Counted from the first letter of the stretch, positions 1 to 11,747 are shown. The stretch is DNA of 64,000 nucleotides from Campanula takesimana (GCA_026119855.1 JAOWBW010000361.1:620001-684000), one strand, 5' to 3'. Made by a program: numbers and translations. The notes: generated by a model not told the origin, from the letters alone.

Positions 1-1461
1 CAAGTAGTCAAGAAGTCACCTTGTATCAAGCAAATGTATGCAATGTTTGCACATACACAACAAGAACATGTCTCATACACGTTAGTGCTTGTTCATAGCA
101 CTTTCTAGTTCACTACCATACATATGTATTGGTGTCAAGTCAAGTACAAGATTTTATGATCTTATATTCAAGTCTTAATCCATTTCTATGGATGTTCAAG
201 TCATGTACAAGCTTTTAATGTCTTATACTTCAAGTTATAACTTCCAATCTTTGGACATTCAAACAAGTATAAGAGTTATACATTTACTCTTACCAAATCC
301 CAATCCTATTCTTAGGATGTTCAAGTCTAAGACCTTGTGCTAATGCCTCTAAGGTGCATAATCATTAGATTCACAACAAGTATAACACATTAGTGCTTGT
401 TCATAGCACTTTCAAGACATAAAGAAGAGATACTACTCTTATACCTATGTTCTCATTTTAATTCAATGAGTATACATGTTTAAGACCAAGTATGATGCCC
501 CTAAAGTATCACAACACTTGCTAGGACATCTTATATTAAGGTTATATACCTTAACTAGGGTTACTTCCAACTTTATACAAACTTTAAACAAAATCTTTGT
601 TTTTCAGACAACTGTGCGGTCGCCCACAATGGACTGTGCGGCCGCACACAAGCATGTCAATTTCTTTGAAAAATCCTTCAGAAAGATGTGCGGTCGCACA
701 CTCATTTTTGTGCGGTCGCACAGTATACTAAAATGCGAAATTCTCATTTCTTTCCCAGTTTAAGAATTGTCCGTCCCAAAACGTAGGAGTAACTTTCTAG
801 TAACAATTTCAACAACTCTAAAATGTAAAACAAACTAAATTTTCCCATTTCAAGTTACTTTTGCTTTCTTACACAGAGGGTTTCATACTCCCTTTGTCCC
901 AAATTTACAAATACCACAAAAATCATCCCAAACACAAAATTAACATTCACAAGTATCGAGAATAACATTTATGCATGTTATTACAAGTAAGGGGGAGCTA
1001 ATAACTTACCTAGTCAAAATTCAAGTTGACCAAAACTTATTTCTGTTCGGCCTGGAACGCTCTATTCAACGCCACGAATATTAATCCGGGATCGGAATCA
1101 AGAACGGAGGGATAATTAAACTCGAGGAGTCGGGAATAGGGAAAACTTTTAACCCTAGGTTTAGAACAGAGGGAGTCTACGTAAGAAATTTGGGGAAGAA
1201 TGATTTCTCAGAGAAGGAAACCCAAAGATAAACTTAAAATTTCAAAGAATGACACTTAGGCCCCTCAAGTTTCACTTTTAACAAAAAGACCCCTAAAGTC
1301 AAATTTCACCAATGACCCAAAAGTCAAAACTAGACATTTAACCACCTTAATATTCTAAAGCAGTTAAAACTTTAACCCAAGTAAAACTAACACATAATAT
1401 GCAAGTTCAAGTATTTAACAAGTATGTCAAATATTTAACAGGAAATTCGATGGGTGTTACA
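1..1461 (-). mobile_element. Partial Tekay-like Ty3/gypsy LTR, minus strand
   Basis: On the minus strand the sequence starts at 1461 with TGTAACACCC, a usual start of a gypsy LTR, and runs off the window edge. It shares with the Tekay LTRs at 2407 and 15301 a GTAAGTTA...CCCCC block (here near 985-1005) followed by an AT-rich stretch and then a CpG-rich array (613-722). The rest is too diverged to align by eye. No coding sequence is visible; the short ORFs in it look like chance. Either a solo LTR or the end of a longer element outside the window. The GTAAC at 1462-1466 could be one half of a target duplication. Confidence 0.6.
613..722 (-). promoter_or_regulatory. Four-unit dyad array, core GCG-N2-CGC
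   Basis: Four copies of TGTGCGGTCGCACA or close variants start at 613, 635, 687 and 709. Pitch inside each pair is 22 bp and the pairs are 74 bp apart. Each unit is a 6-2-6 palindrome with only small deviations, in an AT-rich background. On the minus strand a TATATA sequence (about 542-548) lies roughly 65 bp downstream. Confidence 0.75.
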
Positions 1462-1510
1462 GTAACCGTGAGCTTTGTGGCATACCTTGACAGGTCACAT
1501 TTGAACCCTC

Positions 1511-1545
1511 GACCGCAAGCCACTCGACCGTGAGGCTTTGACCAC
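1511..1545 (+). promoter_or_regulatory. SIRE GACCG array in the LTR
   Basis: GACCG at 1511 and 1526 and GACCA at 1540, pitch 15 and 14 bp. About 240 bp upstream of the TATA box near 1788. A weaker relative of the GCG-N2-CGC core, reading (C/T)G-AC-CGC. Confidence 0.5.
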
Positions 1546-2401
1546 AAACGAAGAAGTTGTCCAAGAAACCCAAGTTTGTTTAAACTTAACCATGGTCTGA
1601 CTATGGTTAGTTTAGAATGTTACAGAACTTGGATCCCAAGTAATTCAAATTTGAATTCATCTAAGTGGGACCACCTCTTATCTGCAAAAAGGACAATCTC
1701 AGATTGAGCTCCAATCAGAATTCAACAGCTCACTGTCCTTCAACTTGGAGCCCAAGTATTTCCCAACAGCTATTTTCTCATTCAAGGCTATAAATAGCCC
1801 TTAAAGTTCTTCATTGAAACAAGCTGAGATTTAAAGAGAGAAATTGCTGTTGAAATACTTGGTAATTGAAGATCATACTCAAGATTTCCAGAATCCTTTG
1901 AATCTTCAAAGAACTCACCTTCAAACCTTCAAAGATCTCCAGCAACTAACAAGTCATCTCAAGCATTGTAACACTTAAGATTCATTAGGCTCTACAATCA
2001 CTTAGATTTTAAAGAGCTTCTGATTCTTACACACACTCACCCCAATTGATCAATCACATAGATTGCATCAAAAGGGATACACTGGTCTAAGTCTAGGATT
2101 TATTCTTCATAGAAAGTAGGTGTTTATTCAAAGCTTCATCTCTGTAATCTGTACACTCAAGAATCAATATATACCTCCATTCAAAATTCAAGACTGACCA
2201 TCTTGGTAAAGGACGTAGATCTTTTAACAGATCGAACATTTCCAAATACTTGTGTCATTTTACTTTCTGCAAATTTACTTTTAAGTATTGTTCATCTTGT
2301 TCTTTATTGTTCATATTAATCTTGTTTGTCGTTTAGTGTTTGATATTTCAGATATTCAAACGTATTGTGAACTGTGTTTGTTTGTTCTCCACATTGCCTA
2401 A

Positions 2402-2406
2402 GTTAA
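2402..2406 (+). repeat. Target-site duplication GTTAA, left copy
   Basis: GTTAA directly before the LTR start at 2407, matched by GTTAA at 11382-11386 directly after the second LTR. This proves both ends of the inserted element. Confidence 0.92.
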
Positions 2407-4590
2407 TGTCACGACCCGAAAACTAGGCTCTATTTTATTAGTAATAAATAATTATTATTTATTTATTTGCTTATTTATTTATTTAAATTATTATCTAATT
2501 AAATATTTATGTGTGCATTTAGTTTCATAATAATTATGCCTAGCATTTTATTTGGGCCATTTGTGCTAGTGTAGAAGAGTTGAGTCTTATTTGTTAGTGG
2601 GGAGTTTATTAGTAAAGGGGGTAGTAGGGGAGGGGTCTTAGTGTAACATTTCAAATAATTCTCCCTACTCCCTCTCTTCTCCCTCACCTCCCTCACCCTA
2701 TCACCCTCACTCACACTCCACCTCCATTTTCCCAGCATTCTCTCTCTCTCTCCTAGGCTTGTGAAGGTAAAACTCATCTTCTTCCTTCTCTCTACATTTT
2801 AACTATCATCCCCTCATAATCTCTCATTTCTCATAACTTGAATCTTGTTTAGATCGTCGTTAGGATCGTAGAGGGCTAAAAATATTTGAAATCCATCAAC
2901 TTTGAGAAAATCCGGGTAAGTTACTTTTCCCCCATTGATGCTAAAAATGTTCATCCTATGCTTAGATGATACTATGATTTCCATTTATTGCTTCTTTTGT
3001 TGATTTTGTGATGATTTACATTTTTGTGAAATTTTGTGAAATTTTCGTATTTGAATCACCATTGATTGAGGTTCCTTAGATGATGTTGTTGGAGTCCCTT
3101 TTGGTTCAAAATGGTGTAGGTACCTTAGTTCGCATCTTGGTAGTGTTAGAAATGGTGAAGATTGGGTTGGTTTTGGATTTGGGGTTGTTAATGGTAGAAA
3201 CCCATATTTTTGGCCGGAATTTGCCTTTCCGGGCAAGGAGGCGCGCGCATCCTCCCATAGGAGGCGCGCGCACCCTTGTGCCCCTCTTGAACAAAAAAAC
3301 CTTCTGTTGGATAGAGGCGCGCGCACCCTCCCATAGGAGGCGCGCGCACCCTCCCCTCCTCCAATCTTGATTTCCCCTTCTGATCTAGGAGGCGCGCGCA
3401 CCCTCCCATAGGAGGCGCGCGCACCCTCTTCCCTGTTGTGAAATTTATTTTCCCATTTTGTCCAATCTTTCGAGGGCCATATCTTGTTCATCCGGACTCC
3501 GTTTTAGGCGTATAAATTATCGTTTTAAAGCTCTCCTTAAGCTCTTCGAGATGAGTGAGTAAATTTGGTTGAGTGCTCGAATTAACTGGATCCTTTGTGG
3601 TCAAATGTGATATGGGAATTGTGTTATCATTGTGGAAATTATTAGAGCACCTTAATTGGTTATTGTTGGTTCATTTCACTTTATTGGTGACTACTTGGTA
3701 TGGTTCCCTACTTTGGAACCCTAAATTGTTTAATTAAGCTAGTATTTATTACTTAGCATTTATTTGAAAGCCCAGCTGGTATTTGTGGTTGTGTCGGGCG
3801 ATGTGAGATATTGTGATGGCACCGGCCAAGTCCATTATGGTGTCGACCATTGTTTTGCCCTTATTTTCCTCTTCCAGATTGGCCTTGGTTGAGACGTTTG
3901 GAGCATGACTTTGTGGCATGGCTCCCGCCCTTTGTGGCACATTACTCTGTTATTGGTTCCAGTACCGGGGATTTCTCTTCGGCTTTCATGCTATTATGAA
4001 GATGTTGATGGTTGATTATTGAAGCTGCGCAGCGACCTTTATTTGGTTTATCAGTTTGGGAAAACCTTGGCTATATCCTTTGTTATGTGTTTATTTCCGC
4101 TGCTATCTGGTATATGATAATTGCTATGTGTTATGTGATTTATTATTGATTATTGCATCATAGCATGTCATGTAGTTGCATTAGTAACTTATTGAGATTT
4201 ATATCACCCCCTTTTCCTTTGTCTTTGTTTTTCCTTAACCCCCCCCCAGGTGGAAAGGATTAGACTCGCTGATCACGAGACAGGACGTCGCGAGGGTTGA
4301 GCTTTTGGGGCAAGTGTATATTGGTGGGTTTACATTATATAAATGTGTAACTCTTTTGGGGATAGTTGTACCACACTTTGACGTCACTAAGATTTGTATA
4401 TTTTATTATTTTGTAGTGTGAGCTTATGGGTCTTACACTAGTTCATTGTCGTTGTTAAATTATTTTTCAAAACTTTGTGTTATCCTCTTTTGTTATAAAA
4501 GGAAATTTTTATCTCCATTATTTTAGAGTTTATTGGTTAAGTCGACGTCCAGCTCGCGATCTCGGGCCCGCGGGGTTCGGGGTCGCGACA
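2407..4590 (+). repeat. 5' LTR of the Tekay element
   Basis: Runs from TGTCACGACC to GTCGCGACA. It holds a CT-rich stretch with a TCTCTC run (2640-2760), a perfect splice donor consensus GGGTAAGT near 2916, the dyad array 3240-3422, a TATA-like TATAAATTA at 3511, and a poly-C tract followed by CAGG near 4245-4252. No coding sequence. The minus-strand ORF through the array is low-complexity translation and is not a gene. Confidence 0.92.
3240..3422 (+). promoter_or_regulatory. Six-unit dyad array GGCGCGCGC in three pairs
   Basis: GGCGCGCGC at 3240, 3263, 3316, 3339, 3391 and 3414. The pitch is 23 bp inside each of the three pairs and the pairs are 76 and 75 bp apart. The intervening ACCCTCCCATAGGAGG is itself self-complementary, so each pair can fold as a hairpin. 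TATAAATTA lies 89 bp downstream. Confidence 0.85.
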
Positions 4591-4592
4591 GT

Positions 4593-4604
4593 TGGTATCA
4601 GAGC
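4593..4604 (+). other. Primer-binding site, initiator tRNA-Met
   Basis: TGGTATCAGAGC, complementary to the 3' end of plant initiator tRNA-Met, begins two bases after the LTR end. It primes minus-strand DNA synthesis. Confidence 0.88.
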
Positions 4605-4710
4605 TATGGTTTGGCTCTAAGTATAAGTCTAGGTGGACTAGTATGACCTAGGTGGGTAGTTGTGTTCGGAGTGAGTAACGGTTGATGTCTTATGCAGGTA
4701 ATTGTTTGAA

Positions 4711-5885
4711 ATGGCTAGAAGGAGAGCAAGCGAAGGCTCTAGTGGAGCACAGAATCAGAATGACTTAAGGGAAGAGAACCAGGCAATGTTCCAAGGAATG
4801 TTTGAGGCCGCTATGAAGGCCATTCATGATCAAGGGCCACGAGAAGAGCATGTGGCACCACCGAGATATGGGCTGGAGCAATTTCTGAAATTGAAACCAA
4901 GAGAGTTTGATGGTGAGCCCGATGTGAAGAAGGCCGAGCTATGGATTGAGTCTATGGAGAAAATTTATGATGTGTTTGGGTGCACGGACGAGGATAGGGT
5001 CCGGTTCGCGGCTTATAAGCTTGTGGGTGCCACCTAGCATTGGTGGAAAGGAGTTAAGGCTAGTTGGGATGACACTCACACCATGTATGCTTGGGATTTG
5101 TTTGTGCGGAAGTTCAAGGAGCATTTCATTCCGGTAGTGGATCAGAACCGAAAGGAGATCGAGCTTCTTAACTTGGAGCAAGGTTTGTTGTCTATAGCTC
5201 AGTACTCGGCTAAGTTCACAGAATTAGCCCGGTATTGTGACTATCTTGTGAGAACTGAGGAGCAGAAGGCTATGAGATTCATCCGGGGCTTGAAGACTTC
5301 TATTCGTACTCAGCTTATAGCCCAGAGGATTGTGATATTTCAGGATGCGGTAGACCGTACATACTTGATTGAGCAAGATATTGGGGAACATAAGAGGAAG
5401 ACCGAGGTAGCTAACCCGAGCAAGCCGGGAGGGCAAGGCAAGTCACAACCACGGGTTGATAACCGAGGTAACTTTGGGGGACAATCTCAGTCCCGAGGGC
5501 AACAAAACCCAAGGAACTCAGGCACTACTTCCGGGAACCAAGGGAACCAAAATAGGAGGCTTTGTTCCTATTGCCAAAAGGAAGGCCATTCAGAGGACCG
5601 TTGTTGGAAGAAACAGGGAAGGTGCACCAATTGTGGCCAAATAGGGCATTATGTGAGGGATTGTCCGAGGAATAGAGGTCAACCGTCTGGGGTAGGAGCT
5701 GGTGCTCCACAGGGACAGAAAAGAGACGCTACGGGAAAGCCCAAGGTCCAAGGGAAAGTGTTTGCAATGAATCAACAACAAGCCACAGATGATCCCACAG
5801 TTATTGGAGGTATTATTTCTATATCTAGTGTGAGCGCACGAGCGTTAGTAGATCCAGGATCATCTCATTCTTACATTTTTGTGCA
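4711..5885 (+). pseudogene. gag: Tekay gag, broken
   Basis: Capsid and nucleocapsid protein of the element. The ATG at 4711 (start of MARRRA) is matched by the start of the related gag at 18275. It shows the chromovirus capsid region (residues about 50-220, with LEQFLKLKP and a glutamate-rich helical part) and two CCHC zinc knuckles (CSYCQKEGHSEDRC and CTNCGQIGHYVRDC, about 5560-5665). A TAG at 5035-5037 replaces the glutamate codon found in the related gag. The frame stays open from 5083 to 5919, but protease continues in another frame, so an indel lies near 5880-5900. Confidence 0.85.
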
Positions 5886-6731
5886 ATTTCTGCATCTGAG
5901 TCATTGCCTTATGTGCTAGAGGTGTCGACCCCTATAGGAGAATGTTTGGTGACTGATAGAGTCTTTCGTGCTTGTGATGTGGTTATATGTGGTCGTGTCT
6001 TATATGCGGACTTGGTAGTCCTTCCTATTCAGGACTTTGATGTTATTTTGGGTATGGATTGGTTGAGCAAGTTTCATGCTTCTGTTGATTGTCATAGGAA
6101 AGTTGTTACTTTTTCTATTCCCGATGTGCCTAAATTTACTTTTGAGGCTATGCCTATTGGTAGAAATTTTCGTATCATTTCTTATGTGAAAGCGAGAAAA
6201 TTATTGCACCGCGGTTGTGAGGGGTATTTGGCTAGTATTCTTGATACTAGGAAAGAATCCCCTAGTTTGGAGAGTGTTCAGGTAGTTAGGGAATTTCCCG
6301 ATGTTTTCTCTTCTAAGTATGATATGCCTCCCGATCGTGAGATAGAATTTTGTATAGATCTTTTGCCGGGTACGGCTCCGATTTCGAAAGCACCGTATAG
6401 GTTGGCTCCCGCAGAATTGAAGGAATTAAAGGTTCAGTTGCAAGAGTTGCTTGATCGAGGGTTTATCCACCCTAGTGTTTCCCCGTGGGGAGCACCCGTT
6501 TTGTTTGTGCGGAAGAAAGATGGTTCGTTGAGATTGTGTATCGATTACCGAAAGTTGAATCAGGTTACGGTGAAGAACAAGTATCCTCTACCTCACATTG
6601 ATGATTTATTTGATCAGCTTCAAGGCTCAGTTGTGTTTTCTAAACTTGATTTGAGGAGTGGGTACCATCAGTTGAAGATTCGATCTGAGGATATTCCGAA
6701 GACTGCTTTTCGCACTCGGTATGGTCATTAA
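5820..6731 (+). pseudogene. pol: Tekay protease and N-terminal reverse transcriptase, broken
   Basis: The protease active-site region (LVDPGSSHSY, near 5847-5876) lies at the end of the gag frame; the rest (ILGMDWL) is in the frame open from 5904, so a frameshift splits protease. RT follows from about 6330, with ELKELKVQLQELLDRGFIHPS, the KKDGSLRLCIDYRKLN block and FSKLDLRSGYHQ. The frame ends at a TAA at 6729-6731 in the tract between RGH/RYGH and the PFGLTNAP block, where an aromatic codon is usual. Confidence 0.85.
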
Positions 6732-8012
6732 GAATTCTTGATTATTCCATTTGGGTTGACTAACGCGCCTGCCGTATTTATGGATTTGATGAACCGGGTT
6801 TTCCATCCTTATCTTGACTCGTTCGTGGTGGTCTTTATTGATGATATACTCGTCTACTCTAAATCTAGAGAGGAACACGAGCAACACTTGAGGACAGTTT
6901 TATCCGTTCTTGCGAGGGAGAAATTATTTGCGAAGTTTAGTAAATGCGAATTTTGGCTTGAGAAGGTTTCATTTCTGGGTCATGTTATTTCGAAAGACGG
7001 GATTTCTGTAGATCCTTCAAAGATAGAGGCAATAGTGGATTGGAAGAGACCCGAATCAGTGACAGAGATTAGAAGCTTTCTGGGGTTGGCCGGGTATTAC
7101 AGAAGATTTATAGAAGGGTTTTCGAGGATTGCTACTCCGATGACTCAGTTGACCCGGAAGGATGTACCGTTTGTGTGGAGTGAAAAATGCCAAAGTAGCT
7201 TCGAGGAATTGAAGAAGAGGTTGACTACCGCACCGATCTTGACCTTGCCAAATGGGGATGATAATTTAGTAATTTATAGTGATGCTTCGAAAGAGGGTTT
7301 GGGTTGTGTTTTGATGCAGAACAGGAAGGTGATTGCCTATGCTTCGAGGAAATTGACCCCTAGTGAACAGAATTATCCTACTCATGATATGGAGTTGGCG
7401 GCGATAGTCTTTGCGTTGCACAAATGGAAGCATTACCTTTATGGAGCGAAGTTTGAGATTTTCACGGATCACAAGAGTTTAAAGTATCTTTTCTCGCAGA
7501 AGGAACTTAATAACCGACAGCGTCGATGGATGGAATTGTTGAAGGATTATGATTGTACGATTTCCTATCACTCGGGGAAGGCGAATGTGGTCGCCGATGC
7601 GATTAGTAGGAAGTCTTATGTGGCTTCAATGATGGTCCGTGAGTGGAAAATGCTTGAGGATGTTCGAGATTGGTCTCCTCGTGAATCGAGACATGGGGCT
7701 ATTTTTGCGAATATTAGGGTATCTCCAACCCTAATTCAGAGGATAAAGGAAGCTCAGAAAGAAGATCCCGAGTTGGTGAAGATAATGGGTAAATTGAAGG
7801 AAAAGAACTTCGAGGATTTTTCTTTGAGTTCGGGTGGAGTTTTGACTTTCCGTGGTCGTTTGTGCGTACCCGATGTTGGTGGAATAAAGAAGCAAGTTTT
7901 AGATGAGGGTCACAAATCGAGATATACTATTCATCCGGGTAGCACGAAGATGTACCAGAATCTGAAGCAACATTTTTGGTGGAATAATATGAAGAGGGAA
8001 ATAGCTGAGTAA
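6732..8012 (+). pseudogene. pol: Tekay C-terminal RT, RNase H and integrase zinc domain
   Basis: In frame with the preceding RT part across the TAA. Contains PFGLTNAPAVF, the catalytic FIDD box (6834-6845), and the thumb/connection region with FLGLAGYYRRFI. RNase H shows IYSDASKEGLG, the MELAAIVFALHKW glutamate block and FTDHKSL. The integrase HHCC zinc domain begins with HPGSTKMYQNL and ends in a TAA at 8010-8012, just before the CLTCQQVK cysteines. That stop sits where a tyrosine or phenylalanine codon is usual. Confidence 0.87.
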
Positions 8013-9168
8013 GTTTCGAAATGTTTAACTTGTCAGCAGGTCAAAGCCGAGCATCAGAGACCAGCGGGACTACTTCAGCCGTTAGAGATTCCCGAGTGGA
8101 AATGGAAGCATGTGACTATGGATTTCGTTACGGGACTACCTCGTACCCATAAGAAGTATGACAGTGTTTGGGTAATGGTGGATAGACTGACCAAGAGTGC
8201 CCATTTCTTGCCTATTGACATCAGATATTCGATGGAAAATCTTGCGACCCTTTACATTGATGAGATTGTGAGATTGCATGGGGTTCCGGTTAGCATTGTG
8301 TCAGATCGAGACCTGAGGTTTACTTCTAGATTCTGGAAGGCGTTTCAGGAAGCTTTGGGTACAGATTTGCGATTCAGCACAGCTTTTCACCCTCAGACGT
8401 CAATCCGAGAGGACCATTCAGATTTTGGAGGATATGTTGCGAGCTTGTTCGTTAGACTTCTCTGATTCTTGGGATTCGCACCTACCGTTAGTGGAATTTT
8501 CTTACAACAACAGTTATCAGGCTAGTATCGAGATGGCACCGTATGAGGCCTTGTATGGAAGAAAATGTAGATCGCCTATCTGTTGGGATGAAGTCGGTGA
8601 AGCGAAGATCGTGGGTATTGATTTGCTTCGGGATTCGGTTGAGAAAGTTAGAGTTATCCGGGATCGATTGAAAACAGCCCAGAGTCGACATAAGAGCTAT
8701 GCAGATAACCGAAGGCGAGATCTTAGTTTTCAGACCGGTGATTTGGTGTTCTTGAAAGTGTCTCCGAAGGTGGGTATTCGTAGGTTTGGGAAGAAAGGTA
8801 AATTGGCTCCGAGGTTTATAGGTCCGTTTGAGATTTTGGGGAAAGTGGGACTTCTTGCGTATCGACTTGCGTTACCGCCATCTTTAGACCGGTTGCACAA
8901 CGTGTTCCACGTTTCTATGCTTCGGAAGTATGTTCATGATCCATCTCACGTGTTACCGAGGGTACCGGAGGATATCGAGCCGGATATGAGTTACGAGGAA
9001 CGACCGGTTCGGATTTTAGATTCCAAAGTCCAAAAGTTGAGAAACAAAAGCATTGCGTTGGTTAGAGTCCTTTGTAAGAATCATAATATCGAGGAATCGA
9101 CTTGGGAGCTTCGTGATGAGATAGAGAGGAAATTTCCGTGGCTTTTTATTTCGGGTAAGTCTCGTTAA
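8013..9168 (+). pseudogene. pol: Tekay integrase core and chromodomain
   Basis: Starts with CLTCQQVKAEHQ (second half of the integrase zinc domain), then the DDE core: MDFVTGLPRT aspartate (about 8118), SDRDLRFTSRFW aspartate (about 8300) and the later glutamate region. A small deletion near 8397-8402, just after HPQT, shifts the frame and removes part of the conserved block before the last catalytic residue; the next open frame is 8425-9168. The C-terminus has GPFEIL, HNVFHVSMLRKY and a chromodomain-like tail (about 9000-9150) that in chromoviruses steers integration to heterochromatin. The stop is TAA at 9166. Confidence 0.85.
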
Positions 9169-9183
9169 AATTCGGGTCAAATT

Positions 9184-9202
9184 TTCTTTAAGGGGGAGTG
9201 AA
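9184..9202 (+). other. Polypurine tract of the Tekay element
   Basis: TTCTTTAAGGGGGAGTGAA ends directly before the 3' LTR. The same tract precedes the 3' LTR of the gag-only relative at 20945. It primes plus-strand DNA. Confidence 0.85.
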
Positions 9203-11381
9203 TGTCACGACCCGAAAACTAGGCTCTATTTTATTAGTAATAAATAATTATTATTTATTTATTTGCTTATTTATTTATTTAAATTATTATCTAATTAAAT
9301 ATTTATGTGTGCATTTATGTTTCATAATAATTATGCCTAGCATTTTATTTGGGCCATTTGTGCTAGTGTAGAAGAGTTGAGTCTTATTTGTTAGTGGGGA
9401 GTTTATTAGTAAAGGGGGTAGTAGGGGAGGGGTCTTAGTGTAACATTTCAAATAATTCTCCCTACTCCCTCTCTTCTCCCTCACCTCCCTCACCCTATCA
9501 CCCTCACTCACACTCCACCTCCATTTTCCCAGCATTCTCTCTCTCTCTCCTAGGCTTGTGAAGGTAAAACTTCTTCCTTCTCTCTACATTTTAACTATCA
9601 TCCCCTCATAATCTCGCATTTCTCATAACTTGAATCTTGTTTAGATCGTCGTTAGGATCGTAGAGGGCTAAAAATATTTGAAATCCATCAACTTTGAGAA
9701 AATCCGGGTAAGTTACTTTTCCCCCATTGATGCTAAAAATGTTCATCCTATGCTTAGATGATACTATGATTTCCATTTATTGCTTCTTTGGTTGATTTTG
9801 TAATGATTTACATTTTTGTTCATTTTGTGAAATTTTGGTATTTGAATCACCCTTGATTGAGGTTCCTTAGATGATGTTGTTGGAGTCCCTTTTGGTTCAA
9901 AATGGTGTAGGTACCTTAGTTCGCATCTTGGTAGTGTTAGAAATGGTGAAGATTGGGTTGGTTTTGGATTTGGGGTTGTTAATGGTAGAAACCCAGATTT
10001 TTGGCCGGAATTTGCCTTTCCGGGCAAGGAGGCGCGCGCATCCTCCCATAGGAGGCGCGCGCACCCTTGTGCCCCTCTTGAACAAAAAAACCTTCTGTTG
10101 GATAGAGGCGCGCACCCTCCCATAGGAGGCGCGCGCACCCTCCCCTCCTCCAATCTTGATTTCCCCTTCTGATCTAGGAGGCGCGCGCACCCTCCCATAT
10201 GAGGCGCGCGCACCCTCTCCCCTGTTGTGAAATTTATTTCCCCTTTTTGTCCAATCTTTCGAGGGCCATATCTTGTTCATCCGGACTCCGTTTTAGGCGT
10301 ATAAATTATCGTTTTAAAGCTCTCCTTAAGCTCTTCGAGATGAGTGAGTAAATTTGGTTGAGTGCTCGAATTAAATGGATCCTTTGTGGTCAAATGTTAT
10401 ATGGGAATTGTGTTATCATTGTGGAAATTATTAGAGCACCTTAATTGGTTATTGTTGGTTCATTTCACTTTCTTGGTGACGACTTGGTATGGTTCCCTAC
10501 TTTGGAACCCTAAATTGTTTAATTAAGCTAGTATTTATTACTTAGCATTTATTTGAAAGCCCAACTGGTATTTGTGATTGTGTCGGGCGATGTGAGATAT
10601 TGTGATGGCACCGGCCAAGTCCATTACGGTGTCGACCATTGTTTTGCCCTTATTTTCCTCTTCCAGATTGGCCTTGGTTGAGACGTTTGGAGCATGACTT
10701 TGTGGCATGGCTCCCGCCCTTTGTGGCACATTACTTTGTTATTGGTTCCGGTACCGGGGATTTCTCTTCGGCTTTCATGCTATTATGAAGATGTTGATGG
10801 TTGATTATTGAAGCTGCGCAGCGACCTTTATTTGGTTTATCAGTTTGGGAAAACCTTGGCTATATCCTTTGTTATGTGTTTATTTCCGTTGCTATCTGGT
10901 ATATGATAATTGCTATGTGTTATGTGATTTATTATTGATTATTGCATCATAGCATGTCATGTAGTTGCATTAGTAACTTATTGAGATTTATCTCACCCCC
11001 TTTTCCTTTGTCTTTGTTTTTCCTTAACCCCCCCCCCCAGGTGGAAAGGATTAGACTCGCTGATCACGAGACAGGACGTCGCGAGGGTTGAGCTTTTGGG
11101 GAAAGTGTATATTGGTGGGTTTACATTATATAAATGTGTAACTCTTTTGGGGATAGTTGTACCACACTTTGACGTCACTAAGATTTGTATATTTTATTAT
11201 TTTGTAGTGTGAGCTTATGGGTCTTACACTACTTCATTGTCGTTGTTAAATTATTTTCCAAAACTTTGTGTTATCCTCTTTTGGTATAAAAGGAAATTTT
11301 TATCTCCATTATTTTAGAGTTTATTGTTTAAGTCGACGTCCAGCTCGCGATCTCGGGCCCGCGGGGTTCGGGGTCGCGACA
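9203..11381 (+). repeat. 3' LTR of the Tekay element
   Basis: Near-identical to 2407-4590, with about 30-35 differences by eye, mostly single bases plus a few short indels. The poly-C tract is longer here than in the 5' LTR. Ends GTCGCGACA and is followed by GTTAA. Confidence 0.92.
10031..10211 (+). promoter_or_regulatory. Six-unit dyad array in the 3' LTR
   Basis: Units at 10031, 10054, 10107 (two bases shorter), 10128, 10180 and 10203. Same three-pair layout as 3240-3422; one GC step has been lost in the third unit. Confidence 0.82.
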
Positions 11382-11386
11382 GTTAA
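11382..11386 (+). repeat. Target-site duplication GTTAA, right copy
   Basis: Matches 2402-2406 exactly and marks the resumption of SIRE LTR sequence. Confidence 0.92.
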
Positions 11387-11745
11387 AATCTGACTAACTT
11401 ATCTTTTGCCAAAACTTCTAAGACAACAACTTTCAATCTCAACCATCTGATCACAAATCTCTTGACCGCATTTCCCTTGACCGGACTCACTTGACCGCAA
11501 CTTGGTTGACCGTGAGTGCTGGTGTTCCTTAGAGATTTTGTCAAAAACAACTCTACCTTATTTCCATCGAAAACTTCCGCTGTGCATATTACTTCTTGAC
11601 CGCACGGTTTATTACGTGACCGCAAAACTCAAGATTGTAAGCACTTGGTTGAATTTTGAAAAAAAGGGTTGAAATTTTAAGTAGGCTATTCACCCCCCCC
11701 CCTAGCCTCCTTTCTCATACCCTTGTTGTGTCTCTGGGACCAACA
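11387..11745 (+). repeat. SIRE-like 5' LTR, second part
   Basis: Continues the LTR left at 2406 and ends in GGGACCAACA just before the primer site. It has four GACCG sites at 11464-11512 and two more at 11598 and 11618, and a poly-C tract near 11693-11702. Confidence 0.72.
11464..11513 (+). promoter_or_regulatory. SIRE GACCG array, four units
   Basis: GACCG at 11464, 11479, 11493 and 11508, pitch 15, 14 and 15 bp. Flanking bases alternate CGCA, CGGA, CGCA, CGTG. Confidence 0.55.
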
Positions 11746-11747
11746 AG

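Larger units (their letters stand above)
1462..2406 (+). repeat. SIRE-like 5' LTR, first part
   Basis: Non-coding LTR sequence with a TATA box (CTATAAATAG, about 1787-1796) and a cluster of GACCG sites at 1511-1545. Its GACCGCA motif recurs at 11464-11513, in the pol region and after pol, tying these pieces to one element. The Tekay insertion at 2407 separates it from the rest of the LTR. Another TGTTAC at 1619 could be the true LTR start; without the 3' LTR this cannot be settled. Confidence 0.6.
2407..11381 (+). mobile_element. Full-length Tekay/Del-type Ty3/gypsy retrotransposon
   Basis: An 8,975-bp element with LTRs of 2,184 and 2,179 bp that start TGTCACGACCCG and end GGGGTCGCGACA, a tRNA-iMet primer site, a gag-pol region, and a purine tract AAGGGGGAG before the 3' LTR. 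Domain order gag, protease, RT, RNase H, integrase, C-terminal chromodomain defines a chromovirus; LTR length and the integrase end fit the Tekay clade. The two LTRs differ at about 30-35 sites by eye (about 1.5%). All of pol is present, but three nonsense codons and two frameshifts break it, so it is non-autonomous now. Confidence 0.9.

Noticed and set aside
476..763. A 95-codon plus-strand ORF (MFKTKYDAPKV...)
   Set aside because: It runs through the array 613-722 in a minus-strand LTR and shows no domain or conservation.
2985..3491. Minus-strand ORFs of 60-168 codons through the Tekay LTR array (RASYGRVRAP repeats), and their copies at 9764-10280
   Set aside because: They are translations of the repeated CpG-rich units and their spacers. 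They change frame between the two LTRs and resemble no protein.
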